Made by a program: the position numbers and the translations under genes
Shown here: positions 1-4,949 of the stretch, piece after piece
Layout: every line of letters begins with the position of its first letter
Numbering within the stretch: position 1 is the first letter of the stretch
Assembly (NCBI GenBank): GCA_035529155.1
Contig: DATKXF010000086.1
Coordinates: 1 to 5,130 of the forward strand
Direction: 5' to 3'
Length of the DNA stretch: 5,130 nucleotides
Source of the DNA: JAAEEP01 sp035529155
GTDB taxonomy: Archaea; Thermoplasmatota; Thermoplasmata; Methanomassiliicoccales; JAAEEP01
Notes under the pieces: generated by a model
Databases searched by the model: none
Told to the model about the DNA's origin: nothing
The model's input: the letters and a program-made list of their open reading frames with translations, nothing else

Positions 1-200
1 AGAATGCCAAGATGGTACGTTGGTCCGTAGCCAAGGATATGTTGATCTCCTGGCTCGTCACCATACCCGCAACTATGATACTCTCGGGAATCATATATTG
101 TCTTATCCAGGTAACGATGATCTCATCGAGGGTGGCACATGAAGGAAGAGAGGAAAAGGAAGAAGACACTGGTGGACGCCATTTTCCCGCCAAAATATGA
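1..200 (+). CDS. PiT-family inorganic phosphate permease, C-terminal fragment
   Basis: This is the 3' end of a membrane transporter gene whose start lies left of the window; the frame is open from base 3 to a TGA at 198-200 (65 residues visible). The visible part has VRWSVAKDMLISWLVTIP followed by a hydrophobic stretch to about IIYCLIQVTMI. The pattern 'basic residue, W, several residues, SW-V-T-P, final membrane helix' is how PiT (sodium- or proton-coupled phosphate) permeases end. The family call is also supported by the next gene, a DUF47/PhoU-like protein that commonly sits directly after pit genes. After the last helix there is a charged tail (about 20 residues, many E, K and R) encoded inside the start of the next gene. 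Only the last helix is seen, so the ion coupled to transport cannot be judged. Confidence 0.8.
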   Translation, partial: NAKMVRWSVAKDMLISWLVTIPATMILSGIIYCLIQVTMISSRVAHEGREEKEEDTGGRHFPAKI

Positions 201-777
201 TTTTCACAGAATGTTGAAAGAGCAGGCGGAGGAGACCGTGAGAGGGGTGAAGGCCCTCGTTGATTGGTTGGAGGAAGGCGCCCTCATCGAACCCGGGCAT
301 TTGATGCAGATCGAGGGGGAGGCTGATGAGATGCGGCATTCCATGCAGTCGATCCTCATGAAGGCGTTTTCCACCCCATTCGATCGCCAGGACATATATA
401 GCATCTCGAGACAGATGGACTACATCCTTAACTCCGCGGTCTCCACAGCCAGAGAGATGAAAGCCTTCAATGTTCCATCGGAGAAGGGAATACTGGATAT
501 GGCAAAAGCGCTTCTTGACGGAACAATGGTCGTTTCCAGGGCGGTCAGAATGATGGAATGCGATAGGGAGGCGGCGGAATCGTCCATCCCCAAGGCTCGT
601 GATAGTGAGCATATCATCGAGGATACATACATCGAGTCGATGAGGGTGGTATTCGATTCAGAAGATCCCGTCCGTGCTATGCAGAAAAGGGAGATATACC
701 ACCACCTCAAGGACGCTGGAAGGAACCTGAGCATTACAGTTGACATTCTCCATAGGATAATCGTCGGGCTTTCCTGA
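139..777 (+). CDS. DUF47 / PhoU-like phosphate transport accessory protein
   Basis: Predicted 212-residue soluble, all-helical protein, the usual length for the DUF47 (COG1392, PhoU-like) family. Family hallmarks visible: an N-terminal IFPPKYDFHRML (residues 15-26), the acidic EADEMRH (61-67), the strongly typical TPFDRQDIY (79-87), MDYILN (93-98), and a C-terminal KREIYHHLKDAGR...VDIL region (184-204). The ExxxD-type acidic motifs resemble the metal-binding sites of PhoU proteins (family knowledge). Members are generally thought to act at the cytoplasmic face with a partner PiT permease, and this gene overlaps the permease end by 62 bases, implying co-transcription and perhaps coupled translation. 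The ATG at 139 follows GAGGG (128-132) by 6 bases, and starting there keeps the conserved IFPPKYDF segment; the next in-frame ATG (211) would remove it. The exact regulatory role is not established by the sequence. Confidence 0.88.
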   Translation: MKEERKRKKTLVDAIFPPKYDFHRMLKEQAEETVRGVKALVDWLEEGALIEPGHLMQIEGEADEMRHSMQSILMKAFSTPFDRQDIYSISRQMDYILNSAVSTAREMKAFNVPSEKGILDMAKALLDGTMVVSRAVRMMECDREAAESSIPKARDSEHIIEDTYIESMRVVFDSEDPVRAMQKREIYHHLKDAGRNLSITVDILHRIIVGLS

Positions 778-798
778 CCCCACGGTGGAAAAAAGGTA

Positions 799-812
799 TT
801 GATGGCCATCAA
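799..812. repeat. 14-bp perfect palindrome TTGATGGCCATCAA
   Basis: The sequence equals its own reverse complement over 14 bases with no loop, which suits a symmetric protein-dimer site better than an RNA hairpin. It lies 21 bases after the DUF47 stop codon and overlaps the ATG of an uncalled 30-codon frame. A related half (TTGATGGCC) appears at 4895-4903. Function is unknown; chance occurrence is possible. Confidence 0.45.
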
Positions 813-905
813 GCCAGAACCTGAGCGCTCCAGTCTAATGCTCGCGGGGGAGGAGAACTATGGTCCCTGGGCGCCCATTGACTTGAGGTCATAGGATTTG
901 ATTTT

Positions 906-982
906 GACAGCTTGGAAAGTGACTTCCTGCTCCTGTGACGCTTCTTGGGGGAGGGACATGCATCGTCTCTTTCCAAGTTGTC
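906..982. repeat. Long imperfect inverted repeat, possible structured RNA or operator
   Basis: Bases 906-919 (GACAGCTTGGAAAG) are complementary to 969-982 (CTTTCCAAGTTGTC) over 14 positions, with one G-U pair if transcribed. After one mismatch the stem continues 921-923 with 965-967. Further in, 924-928 can pair with 952-956 and 930-934 with 947-951, leaving a 12-base loop and an 8-base bulge on the 3' side. No T-run follows, so it is not a typical terminator. It matches no RNA family I recognise. I see the pairing; whether it is transcribed is inference. Confidence 0.4.
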
Positions 983-1089
983 CTTGAAGTCTGTAAGAAA
1001 TAGTTCTCATTCTGCCAGCAGGTTTTCGGATTCACGAAATGCTGATGTTGCCTGGTCGTTCAAATATCACCGCACATTTTCAAATTCAA

Positions 1090-1100
1090 TTGGAAAGAGA
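1090..1100. repeat. Third arm of the inverted-repeat cluster
   Basis: TTGGAAAGAGA here is the exact reverse complement of 966-976, the 3' arm of the hairpin at 906-982. The core TTGGAAAG therefore occurs three times upstream of the GuaAb-like gene: 912-919 forward, 969-976 inverted and 1090-1097 forward. The arrangement fits repeated binding sites or two competing RNA stems. It lies about 40 bases before the TATA-like box. Confidence 0.35.
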
Positions 1101-1139
1101 ATCCAAGTGGGCTCTTTGGGTCCCCCACCCACAAAAGGC

Positions 1140-1146
1140 TATAAGT
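1140..1146 (+). promoter_or_regulatory. Probable TATA box for the GuaAb-like gene
   Basis: TATAAGT preceded by a purine-rich ACAAAAGG segment that could serve as a TFB recognition element. A start about 25 bases downstream would fall near 1167, just before the GGAGG at 1172-1176, giving a leader of roughly 15-20 bases before the ATG at 1184. The spacing is right for an archaeal promoter; there is no direct evidence. Confidence 0.45.
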
Positions 1147-1183
1147 TGCCATCTCGATGCGAAGGCGCTTTGGAGGCAAATAG

Positions 1184-2161
1184 ATGCAGAAGCTCTCAGA
1201 CATCGAGGAGATCAAGCTTGAGGACCTGAAGCCCGGGGAGTTCATCGAGCGACAGGTCAAGGAGATATCCGCCAAGATCGGCGATGGTGTCGCTATCAAC
1301 GCATTATCGGGTGGCGTAGACTCTTCTGTTGTTACCTTGCTTGGTCACAAGGCACTAGGCAAGAATCTCAGAACGGTCTTTATTGACAGCGGGATCATGC
1401 GGGAGGGTGAGCCAGAGCGCGTTGTCAGTCTGTTCAAAGCCTTGGGCGTCGAAGTGGAGATCATCGACGCGAAGGCCGAGTTCTTCGGCGCCTTGAAGGA
1501 CCTGACGGATCCAGAGGAGAAGCGGGAGGCGGTCACCCGGACATTCTACAAGACGGTATTCGGCCGCATCGTCAAGGAGAGCCGGGCCAAGTACCTGCTC
1601 CAGGGAACGAACTTCACAGATGTGGAGGAGACGGTGGCCGGCATCAAGAGGCAGCACAACATCCTGGAGCAGCTGGGCATCGACACCAAGAAGGAGTTCG
1701 GCTATAAGGTCATCGAACCCATTATCCAGCTGCGAAAGACCGGAGTGAGATTGGTCGGTGAGGTTCTGGGACTTCCAAAGGAGATCTACGACAGCCCGCC
1801 CTTCCCCGGACCTGCCCTTGCTACCAGGGTCATTGGCGAAGTGACCCCTGAGAGAGTGGCAACGGTCAGAAAGGCCACGATCATAGTAGAGGAGGAGCTC
1901 AAGGGAATAGGGGCATTCCAGTATCTCGCCATTCTGCATGAGGATCGGGTCACTGGGATTAGTAACAAGAAGCGTGACTTCGGGCAGCAGATCGAGGTGC
2001 GATGCTGGGACAGTACGGATGCGGTCACGGCCACGCCCACGAACTTACCGTTCGAGACACTCACCCACCTGGCCAACAGGATCACCTCTGAGGTACCTGG
2101 CGTGGTGAGCGTTACCTACAACCTCGCAACCAAACCGCCATCGACCATTGAGGCCATCTAA
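1184..2161 (+). CDS. GuaAb-like ATP pyrophosphatase (GMP synthase C-terminal family, divergent)
   Basis: A complete 325-residue protein. It has the N-type ATP pyrophosphatase fold signature: PP-loop LSGGVDSSVV (41-50), FIDSGIMREGE (66-76), LTDPEEKRE (107-115), LLQGTNFTDVEE (138-149), then the GMP synthase dimerisation domain with PFPGPALATRVIGEVTPERV (206-225) and the C-terminal TKPPSTIE (316-323). In archaea GMP synthase is split into a glutaminase and this ATPase subunit, which adenylates XMP before amination; no glutaminase gene is in the window. Several positions differ from standard GMP synthase: IKSHHN reads IKRQHN (154-159), the HPFPGPGL region reads PPFPGPAL, the loop between DVEE and IK is shortened, the MTAxWxxLP segment reads VTATPTNLP (281-289), and the end is IEAI instead of IEWE. 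It may therefore be a paralogue with another substrate. The start is set by GGAGG (1172-1176), 7 bases before the ATG. Family very sure, exact reaction less so. Confidence 0.88.
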   Translation: MQKLSDIEEIKLEDLKPGEFIERQVKEISAKIGDGVAINALSGGVDSSVVTLLGHKALGKNLRTVFIDSGIMREGEPERVVSLFKALGVEVEIIDAKAEFFGALKDLTDPEEKREAVTRTFYKTVFGRIVKESRAKYLLQGTNFTDVEETVAGIKRQHNILEQLGIDTKKEFGYKVIEPIIQLRKTGVRLVGEVLGLPKEIYDSPPFPGPALATRVIGEVTPERVATVRKATIIVEEELKGIGAFQYLAILHEDRVTGISNKKRDFGQQIEVRCWDSTDAVTATPTNLPFETLTHLANRITSEVPGVVSVTYNLATKPPSTIEAI

Positions 2162-2176
2162 ACAGCATTGCGTACC

Positions 2177-2216
2177 GGCGAGACTCAGAGGATAGTAAGC
2201 ACTGGTCTCGCCTTTT
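2177..2216 (+). terminator. Hairpin plus T-run terminator after the GuaAb-like gene
   Basis: GGCGAGAC (2177-2184) pairs perfectly with GTCTCGCC (2205-2212); with T2185 bulged, CAG (2186-2188) can add three pairs with CTG (2202-2204). TTTT follows at once (2213-2216), then CAATTTTATC. It begins 15 bases after the stop codon, so it probably ends that transcript and separates it from the methyltransferase gene. Archaeal termination depends chiefly on the T-rich stretch; the stem makes it look like a bacterial intrinsic terminator. Confidence 0.65.
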
Positions 2217-2384
2217 CAATTTTATCAAGACCTAGCGGTAGGCGCCATATGGAACCCTGAGGGTCATGCTGAACCTGGCGTTCCGGAGATACCGCTGACT
2301 TTGGCGGCAGGCGGGCTGGCAACGGCCGCACCAGATTTCGACATCCTGTCGATGGATCTGATTCTTAAGGCAGTTCCACCTATT

Positions 2385-2390
2385 GGTGAT
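2385..2390 (+). promoter_or_regulatory. Ribosome-binding site that sets the methyltransferase start
   Basis: GGTGAT is a strong complement to the 3' end of archaeal 16S rRNA and stands 6 bases before the ATG at 2397. The upstream in-frame candidates, ATG 2352 and TTG 2301, have no comparable site at proper spacing, so 2397 is preferred. Confidence 0.6.
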
Positions 2391-2396
2391 GAGGAA

Positions 2397-3077
2397 ATGG
2401 ACCTGAGGGAGGAGCACAGGAGGCACAGGGAATTCTGGAACAGGAGACTGTCTCACAGGTCGCAGACTGAGCGCCAGTTCAGATATCAGTACGACTTCTA
2501 CGAGAGATACAGGGACAGGTTGGAAGAGCCTATTCTCGACGTAGGATGCGGGGACGGCGAGTTCCTGGAGTTCCTGATAAAAGAGGGGTGGAAGGATGTC
2601 CATGGCATCGACATCTCGGAGACGGCGGTGCGGCTGACCAAGGAGAGGCTCCTTCCCCACATGGGTGGGGATGATGAGGTCCGGGTCAGGATGGGGGATA
2701 TGGCATTCCTCTCCCGCTACTACGACGAGGGTTCGTTCAGAACCATCGTCTGCGAGGGAACCTTCCATCAGACCACGTATAGCGGCGCCAGGCTGACCGC
2801 CAGAGAGATGTCTAGGGTGCTTTCACCCGGGGGCTTTGCCTATATTTCGGCCAGATCCTGCTTGCCTCCGTTTGACAAAGCCTCGCCCGTGGAAGGAGAG
2901 AGGGAGACCTACAGGCTGGAGGAGGAGGGGGTGGTGAGATGCTACTTCTCCAGGCGGGGGTTCCTGGACCTGCTGGAGGACGACTTCACGGTGCTGGAAC
3001 TTGAGGAGAGGGAACTCCTGACACGGATAGGAAAGGAGCCTTACAAGATGTGGATAGCGGTCATCACCAGGAGATGA
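2397..3077 (+). CDS. Class I SAM-dependent methyltransferase, substrate unknown
   Basis: A 226-residue protein from the preferred start. It shows the Rossmann-fold methyltransferase motifs in order: motif I ILDVGCGDGEF (46-56) for the SAM glycine loop, the acidic end of strand 2 in GIDIS (70-74) for the SAM ribose, RMGDMAF (98-104) near the adenine, strand 4 FRTIVCEGTFHQT (114-126), and LSPGGFAYIS (142-151) as the strand-5 turn. The N-terminal 45 residues are highly charged and helical (HREFWNRRL..., FYERYRDRL), perhaps a cap over the active site. A C-terminal strand pair ends in YKMWIAVITRR, typical of Methyltransf_11/25-type enzymes. No signal peptide or membrane segment. No neighbour points to a substrate (small molecule, lipid, RNA and protein all remain possible). 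It is separated from the gene before it by a terminator and 235 bases. A start at TTG 2301 would add 32 residues of poor character. Confidence 0.82.
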   Translation: MDLREEHRRHREFWNRRLSHRSQTERQFRYQYDFYERYRDRLEEPILDVGCGDGEFLEFLIKEGWKDVHGIDISETAVRLTKERLLPHMGGDDEVRVRMGDMAFLSRYYDEGSFRTIVCEGTFHQTTYSGARLTAREMSRVLSPGGFAYISARSCLPPFDKASPVEGERETYRLEEEGVVRCYFSRRGFLDLLEDDFTVLELEERELLTRIGKEPYKMWIAVITRR

Positions 3078-3459
3078 CCTGGGAGCCAACGTGCCCCCGC
3101 TCGACGAAAGGATCAATGGGGGGCAGGGTGGACCTACCACGGGAGCTGACTGCGTGAAAGGGGAGTCGAGATCGATGAAGACCTCCCCCTGGCCCTATGC
3201 TCTGCATTACCTTCACCGGATCCTGTCTCTTCCTTAGCTCGTCCCAATCCGAGTAATGCCACCTGTGAGCCATCACACCAATATGTTATTTGCAGCAGCT
3301 TTCTGATTAAATTTATGGGCCGAGGACACGAATTCCATCTAGCTCAAACGTCAGCTCCACTAGCATCATACCAATCTTCAAGAAGGGGATCTGCCCTGGA
3401 GACCAGAAAACGGGATTGATTTAATATGAGATTATTTCCTTATATATACTGGAGATTGA
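3078..3459. other. Intergenic region with no confident gene
   Basis: About 380 bases after the methyltransferase. Two short minus-strand frames look slightly protein-like but have no good start signals. One ends at 3313 (18 codons from ATG at 3369: MMLVELTFELDGIRVLGP; the frame stays open upstream to a stop at 3421-3423). The other runs from 3273 to 3064 (starts MAHRWHYSDWDELRK). Neither is recognised; they may be decayed gene remnants or chance. A GC hairpin, GGGGAG (3160-3165) with CTCCCC (3183-3188), is present without a T-run. The left two thirds is GC-rich; from about 3280 the region becomes AT-rich, leading into the promoter of the next gene. Confidence 0.5.
3420..3427 (+). promoter_or_regulatory. 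Probable TATA box of the RAM-domain gene
   Basis: TTTAATAT lies 36 bases before the ATG at 3460. A start about 25 bases on, near 3449, would leave a leader of about ten bases that still contains GGAGAT (3451-3456). A second AT tract, TTATATATA (3440-3448), is closer to the start codon than expected for a TATA box of this gene and may instead mark the initiation zone or serve another transcript. Confidence 0.5.
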
Positions 3460-3699
3460 ATGGTTATTGCATACATATTGGTGACCTCCCGCGAACCTCC
3501 TTCTTGCAACTCGTTCAATGTAAGAGATCGGCTTCTAGAGTTGGACATCGTCAAGGAAGCCCATGTATTATTCGGGCAATACGATCTTATCGTCAAGGCT
3601 GAGATCTCGAACCTGGATGATCTGAAGAAGCTCGTCTTCGAGGACATCCGGTCCAATGAGTGCGTTCAGAGCACGACCACCCTTTCAGTCATTCCATGA
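3460..3699 (+). CDS. Stand-alone Lrp/AsnC-type ligand-binding (RAM) domain protein
   Basis: A 79-residue protein that consists only of the Lrp/AsnC effector domain: strand MVIAYILVTS (1-10), helix NVRDRLLELDIVKEAH (20-35), then the diagnostic HVLFGQYDLIVKAEI (35-49) with the G-x-YD turn, helix NLDDLKKLVFEDIR (51-64) and final strand VQSTTTLSVI (69-78). The alpha-beta sandwich of this family forms dimers and higher rings and binds amino acids or other small effectors at subunit interfaces (family knowledge). There is no DNA-binding helix-turn-helix, and none lies upstream, so it cannot act as a classic repressor alone; it may pair with full-length Lrp proteins or act as a sensor. Unusual for the family are the PPSCN insertion near the first loop and cysteines at 16 and 68. 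The ATG at 3460 follows GGAG (3451-3454) by 5 bases and gives the standard length. It stands as a single-gene unit converging on the nitroreductase gene. Confidence 0.85.
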   Translation: MVIAYILVTSREPPSCNSFNVRDRLLELDIVKEAHVLFGQYDLIVKAEISNLDDLKKLVFEDIRSNECVQSTTTLSVIP

Positions 3700-3726
3700 G
3701 CCATCGGTTGAACCACCTCGCAGTAA

Positions 3727-3763
3727 TACCGCGATCGGGAAGGATATCCGGTAATCTTATATT
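3727..3763 (+). terminator. Possible terminator between convergent genes
   Basis: TACCG (3727-3731) pairs with CGGTA (3749-3753) and, past a bulged C, GAT (3733-3735) pairs with ATC (3746-3748), leaving a 10-base loop. The T-rich ATCTTATATTTC follows on the plus strand. It begins 27 bases after the RAM-gene stop and ends next to the stop of the opposing gene. The stem is short, so the call is modest. Confidence 0.35.
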
Positions 3764-4846
3764 TCACCACTTTTCCCAATGGATCAATTGCTTGGTCTCC
3801 ACCCTCCCCGGTTTCGGCCTTCTATCCTTACCAGGCTTACCCACGGTCAACAGGACGATCGGCCTCACATGATTCGGGAGTTTAAGGATCTTCGAAACAA
3901 TGGTTTCATCGAAGCACCCTACCCAGCAGCTTCCGTAACCCTTGCCTGCGAGATACAGTTCCATGTACGAGACCGAGGCGGCGACATCCTGCAGCACGTA
4001 CAGCTCCTTTCCCCGATCCTGATATTGGGTCTCGATCTTTGACATGTTCGCGCAACAAACGATCACCGCCGGAGCTTCAGCCAGGAATTTCTGGCCAAAG
4101 GCTGCGTTCGCGAGGGCCTTCTTATTATCCTTGTCGACCACGATGATGAAATCTCTCGCCTGCAGGTTGCCTGCTGAAGGAGCCCTATTACCGATTCTCA
4201 AAGCCTCGTTTATGATGTAATCCGAAACCGCGTCAGGCCTGTACTTTCTCACTGAGGTGCGCGCCTCCACGCATTCATCAAAACTCATGGATGGTTTGGA
4301 GTACCCGCTATTGGGTTGTAACTCGGATGATGGGGGCATGAGCTTCACGACCACATCGGCGACCTCGTCCGCGCTCACCCTAATCATCAATGGCATTGGC
4401 TCTTCACCGGTATCCTTCAGTTCCATCTTGTTGAAACTCGTGAAGAAAAGAACCCTGGTATTTGTCTCGAGATCGCATATCACCTCGAGCAGATCATCCT
4501 TCGCTCTGACCATGGAGAGATCATCAATCTCGATCATCTCCTCAACCTCATAGCGAGATGACTTCCGGGGAAATCCCTGTCGCTTTTTCTTGATCTTCCT
4601 CAGGAATGCCAATCGCTGATCTGTGACGGCTAGCGCGCCCTCTATGAACCCTTCCCATATTGATGAGTAAATGTCGATCAATTCGGTCTCAAGGGGCCCG
4701 CTTATTACTGGCAGATTGATGTTCTTGAATATCTCCTCGATTTTTATCTGGAAGGCACTGTAGACCTGTACCAGATCCTCGTCTTCCCTCAGATCAATGA
4801 TTCTCGCAAACATTCCCAGCAAGTCCATTGATTCCATGGAGGTCAT
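3764..4846 (-). CDS. Two-domain protein: PH-like N-terminal region fused to FMN nitroreductase
   Basis: A 360-residue protein. The C-terminal half (about 188-360) is a nitroreductase: RTSVRKY (196-202), the conserved R-x-S-x-R that grips the FMN phosphate; APSAGNLQ (222-229); DFIIVVD (232-238); APAVIVCCA (258-266); LQDVAASVSYMELYLAGKGYGSCWVGCFDE (285-314), the family core helix and loop; and VRPIVLLTVGKP (327-338). Such domains use NAD(P)H or other hydride donors to reduce nitro, quinone or related groups. The N-terminal 60 residues are acidic and helical. Residues about 62-170 (EGALAVTDQRLAFLRK, then IEIDDLSMVRAKDDLLEVIC, RVLFFTSF, and helix SADEVADVVVKL) have the strand order and 'TDQRL-F' signature of bacterial PH-like/GRAM domains. 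A flexible linker (171-188) joins the halves. Most nitroreductases of this small type are about 170-200 residues, so the N-terminal half is an addition. Start chosen at ATG 4846 with GGTG 5 bases upstream; a TTG at 4909 would add 21 residues without a clear site. Nitroreductase domain sure; PH-like assignment moderate; substrate unknown. Confidence 0.85.
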   Translation of the reverse strand: MTSMESMDLLGMFARIIDLREDEDLVQVYSAFQIKIEEIFKNINLPVISGPLETELIDIYSSIWEGFIEGALAVTDQRLAFLRKIKKKRQGFPRKSSRYEVEEMIEIDDLSMVRAKDDLLEVICDLETNTRVLFFTSFNKMELKDTGEEPMPLMIRVSADEVADVVVKLMPPSSELQPNSGYSKPSMSFDECVEARTSVRKYRPDAVSDYIINEALRIGNRAPSAGNLQARDFIIVVDKDNKKALANAAFGQKFLAEAPAVIVCCANMSKIETQYQDRGKELYVLQDVAASVSYMELYLAGKGYGSCWVGCFDETIVSKILKLPNHVRPIVLLTVGKPGKDRRPKPGRVETKQLIHWEKW

Positions 4847-4851
4847 CTTAA

Positions 4852-4877
4852 CACCGATAATAATATTGTAATTAACA
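4852..4877 (-). promoter_or_regulatory. AT-rich promoter region and RBS of the nitroreductase gene
   Basis: Read on the minus strand, TGTTAATTACAATATTATTATC (4877-4856, in two overlapping AT-rich blocks) is the most AT-rich stretch in the 103-base gap and is a likely TATA region. GGTG (4855-4852) stands 5 bases before the ATG at 4846. If the TATA centre is near 4873 the transcript would start almost at the ATG, so the leader may be very short. Confidence 0.4.
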
Positions 4878-4949
4878 CCTAATAGACTCTTGCATTGATG
4901 GCCAAGCAATGACTTGTGTTTGATAAGGGTGATCAGATCGACCTTGGAT

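Larger units (their letters stand above)
778..1183. other. Long intergenic region with palindromes and inverted repeats
   Basis: About 400 bases between the DUF47 stop and the GuaAb-like start. No reading frame here has convincing protein character. A 30-codon frame at 802-894 (begins MAIKPEPERSS) and a frame opening at 945 that runs into the next gene are noted but not called; the second is rich in S and R as expected of non-coding frames. What it does hold: a 14-bp perfect palindrome (799-812), a 10-bp palindrome TGGGCGCCCA (868-877), a long imperfect hairpin (906-982) with a third matching arm (1090-1100), and the TATA-like box and ribosome-binding site of the next gene at its right end. 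No tRNA-like T-loop or CCA end was found. Confidence 0.6.

Noticed and set aside
802..894. 30-codon frame beginning MAIKPEPERSS after the DUF47 gene
   Set aside because: Too short to judge, weak ribosome-binding site, no recognised similarity, and its start codon is inside the 14-bp palindrome.
911..960. TTGGAAAGTGAC resembling the GGAAAGUCC segment of RNase P RNA
   Set aside because: The other conserved RNase P elements, such as the ACAGAA region, are not found at a suitable distance.
945..1229. 94-codon plus-strand frame overlapping the GuaAb-like start
   Set aside because: Composition dominated by S, R and K with no motif; it overlaps a certain gene in another frame and spans the probable promoter.
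2386..2392. GTGATGA resembling box C of a C/D guide RNA
   Set aside because: No properly spaced D', C' and D boxes follow; the bases are better explained as the ribosome-binding site of the methyltransferase gene.
2301..2396. Upstream extension of the methyltransferase to TTG 2301 or ATG 2352
   Set aside because: The extra residues are Ala/Gly/Pro-rich with no family resemblance and neither codon has a well-spaced ribosome-binding site, while ATG 2397 has GGTGAT 6 bases upstream.
3160..3188. GGGGAG/CTCCCC hairpin downstream of the methyltransferase as a terminator
   Set aside because: Only six pairs with a 17-base loop, no T-run after it, and more than 80 bases past the stop codon.
4847..4909. 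Upstream extension of the PH-like/nitroreductase protein to TTG 4909
   Set aside because: It would run through the AT-rich promoter-like stretch, starts with a rare codon and has no clear ribosome-binding site; ATG 4846 follows GGTG by 5 bases.
4928..4943. GGTGATCAGATCGACC, an approximate palindrome with two GATC sites
   Set aside because: The two halves are not exact complements at equal spacing and it lies just after a stop codon; too weak to call an operator.
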